A DNA stretch of 64,000 bases from Theropithecus gelada (taxonomy: Eukaryota; Chordata; Mammalia; Primates; Cercopithecidae), in contig NC_037673.1 in the NCBI RefSeq assembly GCF_003255815.1, positions 159,178,526 through 159,242,525 on the forward strand, written 5' to 3'. Under the pieces are notes generated by a model, which was not told the origin of the DNA, ran no database searches, and saw only the letters and a list, made by a program, of their open reading frames with translations. The position numbers and the translations under genes are program-made. How positions within the stretch are numbered: the stretch's first letter is position 1; the number at the start of each line of letters is the position of its first letter. Below, piece after piece: positions 10,615 to 21,406 of the stretch.

Positions 10615-12111
10615 TCATTATTTTTAAAAGATCTTAACTTGAACATAAAATAGTGCTAGAGTTAGTGAGATGCACTATCATTTTACAGGTATGATATGCA
10701 ATATCTATGCGGTTTGTCACAATTTTTCCTGGCCTTTATTGAACATTGGCTTAATGAAGTCCACTGTAGGATACACGCCGAAGGAACTGTGATATTTCTT
10801 CCTATTGAGTGAAAAGCACACTCTTTGCTAATGCCATAACAATGAGCCAAAGAGCCATGTTCCTTTAGGCTCTTCCCTTGGGATCTCTCTTTCCATTACT
10901 GGTAATATTATAATAATTATCCTCATTGGGTAGGTTCTCTCAATTTCTTTCTATGACTCCATTTCATGTGACTCCAGACCTCCAAGTCTGACAAAGAACC
11001 ATCGGTGATAACATGCCTGAGACTTCATAGCAGGTTTACATTTATTATATTTAAGGAGTTGTCTCATCCTATGAACGATTATCCGATAATTTAGAGATGA
11101 ATACCTTTCTGCAAAGTGACAGAGAAGGAACATCCCTATCTTAGACAAACAGCATCATTTTAAGTTCACCTTGATTAAATCCAGCTCCAAAACATTAGCC
11201 ACAATGTAAATGTGAAGTGATATATTATGCATTTTAAATAACAGATTATTAATAATATTGTTGCCATGAGAAATATTTATAACTGCAAATAACATTTTTA
11301 TATGAAATCCATCACCTTAGGCCTATCGATAGAACTTCCTAAAAAATAAGGCCTCGCTTTAAGGAATTCTTCCAATATTTCTAGTTGTATAACAAGCCTC
11401 CAGTAAGCACACAGCATGCACTTGCATAGTTAATACCCTTTTGGATGTGTCTTTAGTTAAGACATGGGAGAAGAATACTAATATCTTAATAACTTGCAAA
11501 GAGGAAAGATATCTAGCTCAGGATTTTGTAAACAACTTATTGATTTTTAAAGCAGAACCATAATAAGGATAGTAAAATGGAGTAATCGTTTAAAATTTAG
11601 AAAAGTAAGTTGTTTTATAGAAAAGAAACTTTAAAAGTTTTTCATACACATACATAGTGTCTGATTACATATCCCATTGCCCGTGTTTAAAATTATATAT
11701 TTTATTTAAGCCCATGGGCCCATGTACTATATTATAATGTTTTGTGTATTAGGAAAATTATAATTTACCTAATACACATTATCACACATCTTCCATGGGG
11801 TGCATTATCATACATCTTCTATGGGGTAAGAACAATTATTTTAAATATGTTAAATGCAACATCTAATCTTGTTGCTAAAACAAATTTTATATTATCTTAT
11901 TAATATTTAAAAATTTAAACTGTGCCTTGGATCTTTCACAAAATACAGCTATCAGTATTCTTAAAAAATAAAATTAAAAGAATTACCTCTATTAAAATAT
12001 TTTATTTAAATACTTTATTAATATATGCTTTAACAGTTTAATGGCTCCAGTGTTATTATTACCTACATATAAATTCTTAATAATCATATATGGAAATAAA
12101 CAAAAACTATC
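10615..12111. other. Unassigned AT-rich stretch with one short tandem duplication
   Basis: No named repeat or gene recognised over about 1.5 kb. A duplicated motif lies at 11776-11827 (CATTATCACACATCTTCCATGGGG, then CATTATCATACATCTTCTATGGGG, differing at two bases). Confidence 0.45.
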
Positions 12112-12471
12112 TGTCTTAGTTCATTTGGGCTGCTATAACAAAATACCATAGACAGAGTAGCTTATAAATAAAGGAAATTCATTATTTACAGTTCTGGAGG
12201 CTGGAAATTCCAAGATCAAGATGCTGAAAGATTCAGTGTCTGGTGAGGGCCCACTTCCTGACTCATAGATACTGACTTCTCACTGTTTCCTCACATGGTG
12301 GAAAAATCAAGGCAGCTTTCTGGGTTCTATTAGGGCACTAAACTATTCATGATTACTCCACCATCACAATCTAACCATCTCCCAAAGTCTCTGCCTCCTT
12401 ACATTATCACCTTGGTGATTAGATTTTCAACATACGAACTTTTGGGGAACCTAAACATTCACACCAGCGCA
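12112..12471 (-). mobile_element. MLT1-type MaLR LTR (ERVL-MaLR)
   Basis: The plus strand gives the reverse complement of an MLT1-like LTR: TTGGGCTGCTATAACAAAATACCATAGAC, then TTTACAGTTCTGGAGGCTGGAAATTCCAAGATCAAG, TCTGGTGAGGGCCC, TTCCTCACATGGTGGAAA and ATACGAACTTTTGGGG near the end. Solo LTR of an ancient non-autonomous retrotransposon; no internal region is seen. Subfamily not determined. Confidence 0.75.
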
Positions 12472-13118
12472 AAACCCAAATGAGAACACAGGCTATTTAT
12501 AGAGAGCTTTCAACAGCAAAGAAGATAGTCACCATCACTTGTGTTTAACAAAGACTCAAAGGCTGACTGGGGGAAGAAGACCAAACTTTATTGTGAGGAA
12601 AAACAAGCCATCAAGTTCTTTTTCTGATTGGAGGTCAGCATGAAGCAGCAGTAGGTGGACTAACGAAAAGTTGGTCATTTATGTGAATGGCTTGGGAAGT
12701 ATATTTGACTTTCCCTACTTGGTCCTGAATTGAAAGCAGAGGCAAATATATGTAAGTTGGCAGTTATTGACCCAGTCCTGGACATTTTGGACTGATTGCT
12801 ACAGAAGTTATAGTTTTGTTTCCCAGATCAAAGAGTTTGTAGATCAGAGTTCTGCTTCCATCTGTGGTCTGGCCATTGTTCATTTGTATACTCAGTAACT
12901 TATCCATATTATATTTAAACAACAGGGATCCTACATATTCATGTAAACCTACTATCAGTAATAGATGAACTCCTAAGGGTGTACTCAGAGCTGATAAAAT
13001 TATCTTTGTTGGTATTCCACAATATAAATCCTGATTAAATGAATAAGACAGGTGCTCAAATAGTTACTCTTAATCAAACATGATATGGTCACTGTTGTAC
13101 ACACATAATGCTGATCTG
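12472..13118. other. No recognisable feature
   Basis: Unassigned sequence with no coding signal and no repeat I can name. Confidence 0.45.
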
Positions 13119-13119
13119 A

Positions 13120-13200
13120 ATAAAAAGCACTTGTTCATTTAACAAATATTCATTGAGTACCAAAGTGTTTGTCAAATCCTGTGAAATTTAAAATACTGCT
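13120..13200 (-). repeat. L2 3' tail fragment
   Basis: TTGTTCATTTAACAAATATTCATTGAGTACC is the reverse complement of the L2 terminal region (GGTGCTCAATAAATATTTGTTGAATGAA). Only a short piece is recognisable. Confidence 0.6.
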
Positions 13201-13283
13201 CTGACACTTCCTTTACCTTCTTGTACTAGAATCTGGCTTTCCCTTGTGGGGGTTCCCTGAAGATCTCATAATTGGGTTTTTTA

Positions 13284-14450
13284 TACTTTAAGTTCTGGGA
13301 TGCATGTGCAGAATGTTCAGGTTTGTTACATAGGTGTACATGTGCCATGGTGGTTTGCTGCACCTATCAATCAGTCATCTAGGTTTTAAGCCCCGCATGC
13401 ACTAGGTATTTGTCCTAATGCTCTCCATCCCCTTACTTCCATCCCCTGATAGGCCCCACTGTGTAATATTACCCTCCCTTTGTCAATGTGTTCTCATTGT
13501 TCAGCTCCCACTGATGAGTGAGAACATGCAGTGTTTGGTTTTCTGTTCCTTTGTTAGTTTGCTGAGAAGGATGGTTTCCAGCTACATCCATGTCCCTGCA
13601 AAGGACATGAACTCATCCTTTTCTAGTCATGAAGTCTTTGCCCATGCCTATGTCCTGAATGGTATTGGCTAGGTTTTCTTCTTTTGTTGTTTTCCGTATT
13701 ACGTTTAAGCCTTTAATCCATCTTGAATTAATTGTTGTATAAGGTGTAAAGAAGGGGTCCAGTTTCAGTTTTCTGCATATGGCTAGCCAGTTTTCCCAAC
13801 ACCATTTATTAAATAGGGAATCCTTTCCCTATTGCTTGTTTTTGTCAGGTTTGTCAAAGATCGAATGGTTGTAGATGTGTAGTGTTATTTCTGAGGCCTC
13901 TGTTCTGTTCCATTGGTCTATATATCTGTTTTGGTACTAGTACCATGCTGCTTTGGTTACTGTAGTATAAAGTCAGGTAACATGATGCCTCCAGTTTGTT
14001 CTTTTTGCTTAGGATTGTCTTGGCTACAAGGACTTTTTTTTGTTTTCATATGAAATTTAAAGTAGTTTTTACCAATTTTGTGAAGAAGTCAATGGTAGCT
14101 TGAAGGGAATAGCATTGAATCTATAAATTACTTTGGGCAGTATGGCGATTTTCATGATATTGATTCTTCCTATCCATGAGCATGGAATGTTCATACCAGA
14201 ATCTCTGGGACACAGCTAAAGCAGTGTCTAGAGGGAAATTTATAGCACTAAATGCCCACATCAGAAAGTGGGAAGATCTAAAATAGACACCCTAACATCA
14301 CAATGAAAAGAAGTAGAGAAACGAGAGCAAACAAATTCAAAAGCTAGCAGAAGACAATAAATAACTAAGATCAGAGCAGAACTGAAGGAGATAGAGACAC
14401 AAAAACCCTTCAAAAAATCAATGACTCCAGGAGCTGGTTTGAAAAGATTA
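13284..14450 (-). mobile_element. L1P insertion with inverted 5' segment
   Basis: From 13284 to about 14197 the sequence is primate L1 on the minus strand, from the 3' end (TACTTTAAGTTCTGGGAT, TTTGTTACATAGGTGTACATGTGCC) into the end of ORF2 (ATGGCTAGCCAGTTTTCCCAACACC). From about 14198 to 14450 it switches to plus-strand L1 ORF2 (GGGACACAGCTAAAGCAGTGTCTAGAGGG, ATCAATGACTCCAGGAGCTGG). The whole is bracketed by identical 16-bp repeats ATAATTGGGTTTTTTA at 13268-13283 and 14451-14466. This is a classic 5'-inverted (twin-primed) insertion. All reading frames are broken. Confidence 0.92.
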
Positions 14451-14466
14451 ATAATTGGGTTTTTTA

Positions 14467-14897
14467 ACTGCTACATCCTAGACCTGGAGATGAGTAACTG
14501 ATGACCTTGCCTCTCATTGCTGCATTCAAATCACCATTCTTGCCTTCTTCCTGATGAAACTTCGCTGCTCTTTGTGTCAGACTGCACCATTTGCTTCCAA
14601 ACCTGTACCTGCCAACTACAGCCTGGCTTTTACATTCCTTCAGGATATTAGCACCTTGTTCAAATACTCTCTTGCATCTTCTATTTTTTTTATTTGTGAT
14701 TTCACAATTCAAATAAACAATGCACCCATTACCTTCATTTTCTTGCTTCAAATGACTTGAGAATCGTATATGTGTTTTAATGTATGTATGTGTATCTGTC
14801 AAATGATTTAAATGTGTAGGTGAAGATGCAAACTTGTATCTTAAGCCAGACGTTCTCCTTCACAGTATCTTGGAAGCTTTTTTATATATCAGTGTCA
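14467..14897. other. No recognisable feature
   Basis: Unassigned. Overlapping ORFs on opposite strands (14464-14802 minus, 112 codons; 14554-14760 plus) have no domain I recognise. The longer one begins inside or next to the L1 target repeat, so chance is the likely explanation. Confidence 0.4.
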
Positions 14898-15201
14898 GTC
14901 AGACATGGTGGCTCATGCCTGTAATTCCAGCACTTTGAGTGGCTGAGGCAGGCAGATCTCTTGAGCTCAGGAGTTCAAGACCAGCCTTAGGCAACATAGT
15001 GAAACCCCAACTCTAAAAAAAGGAAATGCAGAAATTAGCCAGGCATGGTGGTGCACACCTGCCTGGAAGCTACTCAGCTACTCAGGAAGATGAGGTGGTA
15101 GGATCACTTCAGCCCAGGAAATCGAGGCTGCAGTGAGCTAAGATTATGCTCTCACTCACTGAACTCCAGCCTGGGCAACAGAGCAAGGTCCTATCTGAAA
15201 A
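14898..15201 (+). repeat. Alu SINE (AluJ-like)
   Basis: Old, diverged Alu: GACATGGTGGCTCATGCCTGTAATTCC, TTGAGCTCAGGAGTTCAAGACC, CAGTGAGCTAAGATTATG, AACTCCAGCCTGGGCAAC. An insertion around AGCTACTCAGCTACTCAGG shows a small local duplication. The A-tail has decayed. Confidence 0.92.
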
Positions 15202-15414
15202 TTGCATATGTGTGTGTGTCCAGGTATATGAGTACTGGTTCTCTAGCCCAGATCAATTAATGTCATCATTTTTTAAAATACGGGAAGACAACAGTGTTCT
15301 TTAAAATAGAGGAAGAATGAATACATAAATATATGTTTTGATGAATAAATACATAGATTATTTAATTAATTAAAATAGAATTTCCTGAAGCATTATAAAA
15401 AGTTGAAAAATGGC

Positions 15415-16529
15415 TCCACTCTTGACTTTTCCATTATGAATAGCTTCCCCACTCTGATTTTTTTCCTCATCTGGCCCTATTAAATCTCATTTCCCTCAAA
15501 TAGCCTGATATCACTAACTCTTTAACCACATAGACACTTTTGATTTGTTGACCTTTCTCCCTTGTATTCTCATTTTCCTCCCTAACCAATTTAGATTCCA
15601 AGTCCATCATTTAACTAACTCCCTTAACAAAAAAATTCTTAATTCTTGTCCCACTGTCTTTCCCTAACTTAATGATGAATTGCTCTTTCTCCTCTTGTTT
15701 ATAGCATCACCTCTTCCTCACTCTAGAATATCATTTCTGCAGTTGTCTACACATTCATCATTAACCTCATTCATCATCAATGTCTTCTTCACTAGATAAT
15801 TTCTGTCATTAAATATTTTTGTGATAATTCTGGCATTTAACAATAATCTCTATTTCACATCCTTCTTCAGTTAGCACTGCCTTATCTACTCTTTTTATGA
15901 CAGAATTTTTAAATGCTGTCTCTATTTGTTATTCTTACGTCGTTTTTTAAATTATCCCTAATCACCAAATCCATTCTTGTCAAGGTCAGTGGTGACTTCT
16001 ACATGAAAAGACTCAATGGCCACTTTTCATTATTATATTATTCTGCCTATTAACTAACATTTGAAGTAGCTGATCACTCCTTTCTTCTAGAAATACTGTC
16101 ACTGCATTATCTGATACCATATACTTTTTCCCTCCTACCTCACTTTGCCTCCAACTTCAGTGTCTCCTTTGCTGAATATTTTCTTCCCAAACTCTAAATG
16201 CAGAAGATCTTTCCTGGGATATCTTCTTTCAATTATCTGTCCCCATTCCTTAGGTGACCCTAGACTTTCTCCTTGTTTATATGCCATATTTATACTTATG
16301 ACTCACAATTTAGTTTCTCCAGTCTTTCCTCTGAACTTCAGGCTCTTAGATCCATCTGTCTCCTTAATTTATCCTCTTGGATGCCTCAAATTTAACATGT
16401 CCAAAACCAAACTCTTTATTTTTCTTCCCTGTTTGTTCCTCACTCTTCCTTTTCTCAATAAATAAGAACGGCACTTTTCCAGTTCTCAGAATAAAAAAAT
16501 TGCATTAGTTTTTTAAAAACTTATGGCCA
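15415..16529 (+). mobile_element. L2 LINE, ORF2-derived segment (first piece of a split copy)
   Basis: Relic of L2 ORF2 and 3' sequence on the plus strand. Recognisable landmarks are GTCAAGGTCAGTGGTGACTTC, CTCAATGGCCACTTTTCA, GCTGATCACTCCTTTCTTCTAGAAA, and CAAATTTAACATGTCCAAAACCAAACTC. The same copy continues at 17137, 17658 and 18417. The 106-codon ORF at 16145-16465 is a piece of this relic, not a gene. Confidence 0.75.
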
Positions 16530-17136
16530 ATTTATTATACCTTATCAAAATTACTTTAAAAGCTTTATTGAGGTATAACTGCTATGCAAAAAAACTGCCC
16601 CCATTTAATACAGTTTGATCAGTTTGGACATATTTGTAAACCTGTGAAATTATCACCATAATCAATATAATAGATATTTCCATCACCTCCAAAATTTTGA
16701 TGTATCTCTTTTGCTTTTGTTTATGTGGTAAGAACGTTTAGCATGAGGTTTATCCTCATAAACATTTAAGCATCCAATACATCATTAACCACAGGCACTA
16801 TGTTGTACAGCAGATCTTTAGAACTTCATTCATCTCATACAAATGAAAACTTGTACCCATTAAACAATAAATCCCCATGTCCCCATCCCACTGGCCCATG
16901 GAAACCACCATTCTATTTTCTACTTAATTTAAAATGATTCCTCGTGTAAGTGGAATCATGCAGTATTTGTCCCGTGTCACAGATACCTCACTTGGCATAA
17001 TGTCTTCCAGGTTCTCCATGTTGTCATAAATAGTAGGATTTCCTTCATATTTAAGGCTAAGTTCTTACAAAATATGAAAACAACACAAATGGTCACTGAA
17101 AGATAGAGAATGGATAAAGAAAATGTAGTTTTATAC
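16530..17136 (-). mobile_element. L1M 3' fragment with inverted 5' end, nested in L2
   Basis: The plus strand reads the reverse complement of an L1M 3' UTR: AAGCTTTATTGAGGTATAACTG, then ATCACCTCCAAAATT, CAGATCTTTAGAACTTCATTCATCTCAT, GGAATCATGCAGTATTTGTC and ATAATGTCTTCCAGG. After about 17068 the orientation flips (GAAAACAACACAAATGG, AATGGATAAAGAAAATGTAG are sense L1). L2 sequence resumes straight after, so this L1 landed inside L2. Confidence 0.78.
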
Positions 17137-17225
17137 CCCAATCCATGAGCAAATTTTGCTGTTACTTCCTTCAGAACATACCCCAGTTCTGATCACATTT
17201 TACCTATTCCACTGCCCAAACCATG
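17137..17225 (+). mobile_element. L2 LINE (second piece of the split copy)
   Basis: CAATCCATGAGCAAATTTTGCTG, CTTCAGAACATACCCCAGTTCTGATCA and CCACTGCCCAAACCA follow the L2 ORF2 order (aatccatcagcaaatcc... cttc...atatccagaatctgacca). It lies between the L1M and the LTR. Confidence 0.7.
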
Positions 17226-17657
17226 TGTTACTGGTGGAGGGTGTCCAGGTTCTTGGCATTTTGAACAAAGAATAGGACAAAACGCACAAATGAAGCAAGG
17301 AAAGAATGAAGCAACAAAGGCAGAGATTTATTGAAAACAGAAGCACATTCCACAGGGTGGGAGTGCACCCGAGCAAGTGGCTCAGAGCCCGGTTACATAA
17401 TTTTCTGGGGTTTAAATATCCTATAGAGGTTTCCCATTGGTTACTTGGTGCACACCCTTTATAAATGAAGAGGATGAAGCTAAGTTACAAAGTTATTTAC
17501 TTGGTGTACACCCTATGCAAATGAAGAGGATGTTTCCTGTCATAGCTGGAGTTACAAAGTTATTCACTTGGTCTTAGAAAGTTGGGGTTTTTTCCATTTG
17601 ATTTAATTCCAGGAAGTCGTTAGGTTCCTGGCCCCCAGAGCCTATTCTCCTGCCTCA
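17226..17657 (-). mobile_element. Class I endogenous retrovirus solo LTR, family not assigned
   Basis: The plus strand runs from TGTTACTGG to CTGCCTCA, so the element is TGAGGCAG...CCAGTAACA on the minus strand, with TG/CA ends. On the minus strand a polyadenylation signal AATAAA maps to 17327-17332, near GAATGTGCTTCTGTTTTCAATAAATC-type wording typical of gammaretroviral-class LTRs. An internal repeat unit is duplicated (ACTTGGTGCACACCC...AAATGAAGAGGATG and ACTTGGTGTACACCC...AAATGAAGAGGATG). No internal retroviral sequence flanks it. It interrupts L2. Confidence 0.65.
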
Positions 17658-18077
17658 ATGGCACCAACATCTCTGACCTGGACCATTCAGCATCCTTCTA
17701 ACTAGTTCCTGTTCTACTCTTACACCCCAGTGTCATGCTGTTCTCCACGCATTAACCAGAGTGACTCTTGCCCGATATAAATAAAATCAATAATTGCTCT
17801 CTACAGAAACCTCTGATGCTATCATCTCTTTTTATAAATACAATATAAACGTTTTACATGGTCCTTGAATATCTCACTTATAATTTTGTATTGCAGTCCC
17901 TTCTCTCCAGGCTTAATGAAATTTTTCTTGTTCTTTGAACATGACGAAAACCTCAGGGATTTTGCATATGCTATTCCTTCTGTCTGGAAGGCTCATCTCC
18001 CAGATGTCTCAATGACTTCCTCCCTCACTTTATTCATACTAGTACTGAAACAGCACCTCCCAATAACACTTTCTCTG
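17658..18077 (+). mobile_element. L2 LINE (third piece of the split copy)
   Basis: L2 ORF2 and 3' order resumes: GCACCAACATCTCTGACCTGG, CCTTCTAACTAGTTCC, CTCAGGGATTTTGCATATGC, CCTTCTGTCTGGAAGGCTCATCTCCCAG, CTCTGACTACCATG. The frame is destroyed. Confidence 0.75.
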
Positions 18078-18090
18078 ACTACCATGTTTA

Positions 18091-18416
18091 CTTATTTATT
18101 TATTTTGATTTTTTGAGATAGGGTCTCATTCTGTTGCCCAGGCTGGAGTGAGATAGCATGATCACAGCTCACTGCAGCCTCAAACTCCTGGACTCAGGCA
18201 ATCCTCCCACCTCAGCCTCCCAACCGCCCAAGTAGCTGGGACTACAGGTGAACACTGTGACACCAGGCTAACTTTTTTTTTTTTTTTTTTTTTGGTAGAG
18301 ATGGGATTTTGCCAAGTTGCCCAGGCTGGTTTCAAACTCCTGGTCTTAAGCAATTCTCCTGGCCTCAGACTCCCCAAGCGCTGGGATTACAGGCATGAGC
18401 CACGGTACCTGACTTC
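18091..18416 (-). repeat. Alu SINE (AluJ-like), nested in L2
   Basis: Reverse Alu with an ATTT-rich tail, GAGATAGGGTCTCATTCTG, a T-rich linker of about 23 Ts, and CTGGGATTACAGGCATGAGCC near its 5' end. The target duplication is ACTACCATGTTTA (18078-18090) and ACTACTATGTTTA (18417-18429), one mismatch in 13. Confidence 0.93.
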
Positions 18417-18615
18417 ACTACTATGTTTAAAAGATCACCTTCCATCACTCTCCATCCTCCCTATGTTTCAATTCATTGTAGATTTTTGTCATTTTATTTA
18501 CCTACTTACATGGTGTGTCTTTGCCGTTCCTTATGAAAATGTAAAATTGATAAAAGCAAAGGTTTTGTTTATTTTATCTATTGTAATAATTTGGAGTCTA
18601 AACCATGACTGCCAC
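18417..18615 (+). mobile_element. L2 LINE 3' end (last piece of the split copy)
   Basis: After the Alu, L2 3' UTR wording continues to the terminal signature TGACTGCCACATAGTAGATATTCA...AATAAACAC, a diverged form of CTGGCACATAGTAGGTGCTCAATAAA. A short repeat (TAGTAGATATTCA twice) is present. Confidence 0.65.
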
Positions 18616-18639
18616 ATAGTAGATATTCATAGTAGATAT

Positions 18640-18910
18640 TCAAATAAACACAAAGATATGGATAAAGGAGCATTAACTATAAGCCAGGCTTTTGTTCTGG
18701 TCCTGCTCTCATGCAACATGTGTTGAATATCAAAGAGAAAATGAAAAACCAAAACAAAAGCCAGATAATTACAGATGGTGATAAGTGCTGTGAAAGAAAT
18801 GCAGTGACTGAGTGAGACAGCCTGAAGTGGGCCAAGCAAAGTATTTCTGAGGAAGTGATATTTAATGGGAGCCTGGAGGTTAAGAAGTCAACCTCTGAAA
18901 AAGCTAAAGG
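18640..18910 (-). mobile_element. L2 LINE fragment, opposite orientation
   Basis: ATGGTGATAAGTGCTGTGAAAG, GAGGAAGTGATATTTAATGGGAGCCTGGAGG is the reverse complement of L2 3' sequence (CATAGCACTTATCACCAT and AATGTCACCTCCTCAG landmarks). It abuts the plus-strand L2, so two L2 copies meet tail to tail. Two minus-strand ORFs here (18627-18839 and 18677-18946) are relic-derived. Confidence 0.65.
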
Positions 18911-19227
18911 AAAAATACTTCTGTAGAGGAAATCATAAATATCCAAGTCCTGTATTTTAAAAAATCAAATGCTATGCAGCTGACTTAAGAAGGTAAGACT
19001 ACCAAAGAGAAGCCATATGAATAAATGCATGAGTAAACCCAAGAATAAAGTGATCTAACAGAAAGGAAAAAGATGTTACTTAGGAGTATTTGTACAATGA
19101 TCTAAGCCTATGGTAAGATTTAATTTTTTGATGATCCCCAGAATTATCTTTGCCCTCAAAGTCAAAATATAACCCTGACCTTTGCCCAAAAATAACTACT
19201 TTGTTTGTATCACATGGGCTAAGCTAT
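18911..19227. other. No recognisable feature
   Basis: Unassigned sequence between L2 and Alu. Confidence 0.4.
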
Positions 19228-19239
19228 TACACACTCATT

Positions 19240-19544
19240 TTGTTTTGTTTTTTGGTTTTTTTTTGAGACAGAGTCTTGCTCTGTCGCCCAGGTTGGACTG
19301 CAGTGGTGCCATCTCGGCTCACTGCAACCTCCGCCTCCCAGGTTCAAGCAATTCTTCTGCCTCAGCCTCCTAAGTAGTTGAGACTACAGGTGTGCACCAC
19401 CACGCCCAGCTAATTTTTGTATTTTTAGTAGAGACGGGGTTTCACCATATTGGCCAGGTTGGTCTCGAACTCCTGACCTCGTGATCTGTCCGCTTCGGCC
19501 TCCCAAAGTGCTGGGATTACAGGTGTGAGCCACTGCACCTGGAC
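19240..19544 (-). repeat. Alu SINE (AluS/Y-like)
   Basis: Reverse full-length Alu: GAGACAGAGTCTTGCTCTGTCGCCC, TGGCCAGGTTGGTCTCGAACTCC, 5' end at 19544. Target duplication TACACACTCATT (19228-19239) and TACATACTCATT (19545-19556), one mismatch. Confidence 0.95.
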
Positions 19545-19556
19545 TACATACTCATT

Positions 19557-20935
19557 CTAACCAGCACCACGCTAGTTGCAATGCTTTCAGAATACAAAAT
19601 ATGCAGATGGATGAGGCTATCCTGACACTTATTTAAGCAACTCAAAGTGATTTTTAAGCAGTGGTACATCAGCAACAAAGACAGAGAAAAATAAAGTCTA
19701 GTTTCAGGTCTAGCAACAGCTTAAAAGGCAGCCTTGCACTCATCGCAGCAAGTCACTGCATCTTCGTTTTTGTTTTTGTTTTTTTATCTTCAAAATAATG
19801 AGGAGGCTTTGACTAGATTATTGGTTGTCAAATTGTGCACAGTGGAACCAACAAAGAGGTCGGGTCCCTTAGGGAAGAGCTAACCAGAACAAGTAGACTT
19901 TTGGGCATTGAGCTATCTTGTGACCAGAGAAGCACTGCATTTATTATCTGTTTTAGGAAATACTGAGGTTCCATTAAGATTTAATTTTAAAGTAGATTTC
20001 TGTGCATATATTGATAGATATATGATAAAAGATTTATAGCTAAAATTTTAATGGTCGAATCTAGGTTCTTAGAATATGGTATTCACTCTAAAATTATTTC
20101 AAGTTCTCTCTGTATTTGAAATTTTTAAAACTAAAATTGAAAACATAGGTTCTCCTAAAAAAGTTACAGAATCCTTTGGAGTACTTAAAGCTTTTAATAG
20201 CTCATATATCCTATGAATCAATGAAGTTTGTAATCTAGCACTTGTACTTTAGAAACAGTTGTTTACATAATATTAATGTATCAGTGTTTAAATTGTTGAG
20301 TAATTAATGAATGTACATAATCTTATAGAGGATTACAGGCAGCTTTAAGGCAGATGTTCTTATGTTTTTCTAGGTTAACAGTTATCACAAGAACAAGCTC
20401 AAAAGAGTCACATACATGGTGTGTGTGTGTGATTTTCGATAAAAGAGTAAAGAGATGGCATAATAGTCTTTCAGAATTTTACTCCTTAGTTCAACTAAAA
20501 CCGGGTTCCTGTCACACAACCAGGAAAGATTAGGAATGCGGACACCTGAAGGATGAGTAGAGTGGAATATATTGGGTGAAAAGAAAAAATAAACTCTCAG
20601 CAAAATGAGAGGGGTTCTCCTAGCAGGCCCCTACCTCACAGACTGATTCCAGGCCACCACACCTGAGCTGAAGAGGCCAGGCTCCTCCCCTTGCACAAGG
20701 CAGGGACTTCCCGTGGCTCTACCTTGTTCTCCCAGCATGTAGGCAGGTCGGAGATTCTCCAGGGGCCCTCTCCTTTATCTGCCTCTTGCATCTTTCTTTG
20801 ATAATGTAATTTCATTTTAGTCAGTATCAAGATCCTGTTACTGTTAGGTCCTCAAAATCGTTTCCTACATTTGACTTTACAAGGTAAATTTTGCACTTGT
20901 GCAATATTCTTTCATTTCTCTTCTTTTGAAGATGC
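19557..20935. other. Mostly unassigned
   Basis: A segment near 20030-20150 (GGTCGAATCTAGGTTCTTAG ... TTCTCTCTGTATTTGAAATTTTTAAAAC) resembles a degraded old LINE 3' end but is uncertain. A small (TG)n lies at 20417-20430. Small ORFs at 20385-20830 have no recognisable domain. Confidence 0.4.
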
Positions 20936-21011
20936 TAAAAAATAATAATAATAATGCAAGACAGAGGAAGAGCAGTCTGAGTTAGGCAAAGTGAAACCAC
21001 CATTGCAAAAT

Positions 21012-21406
21012 TGTAACAGACAGTGAAAGAGATCTGACCTAACCACCTCCATCTTGCTTCTAACCTTCAAGCTGACCTCCTTGTTCATTCCTGGGTATAG
21101 GCTGAACTAACTTTGGGAGGAACCCAGGAACTGACTCAGTGGCAAGAAGACTGCTTTGACTCTTTACAGTTTCATCTCTGACCTCACCAATCAGCACTCC
21201 CGGCTCACCGGCTTCCCCAAACCCACCACGTTGTCTTTAAAAACTCTGATCCCTGAAAGCTCCGGGAGACTGATTTGGCTAATAAAACTCCAGTCTCTTG
21301 CAGAGCTGGCTCTGCATGCATTACTCTTTTTCTATTGCAATTCACATGTCTTGATAAATCAGGTCTGTCTTAGGCAGCAGGCAAGGTGAACCCATTGGTG
21401 AATACA
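21012..21406 (+). mobile_element. Class I endogenous retrovirus solo LTR (MER4-group-like)
   Basis: LTR from TGTAACAGACAGTG to GGTGAACCCATTGGTGAATACA. It shows a typical class I layout: ACCAATCAGCACTCC (CCAAT-like box), CTTTAAAAACTCTGA (TATA-like), AATAAA at 21281-21286, then CTCTTTTTCTATTGCAATTC and CTTGATAAATC in the 3' part. No internal retroviral genes flank it. The family name is tentative because only wording was compared. Confidence 0.65.

Noticed and set aside
14464..14802. 112-codon minus-strand ORF near the L1P insertion
   Set aside because: No recognisable domain, and opposed by another ORF on the plus strand; treated as chance.
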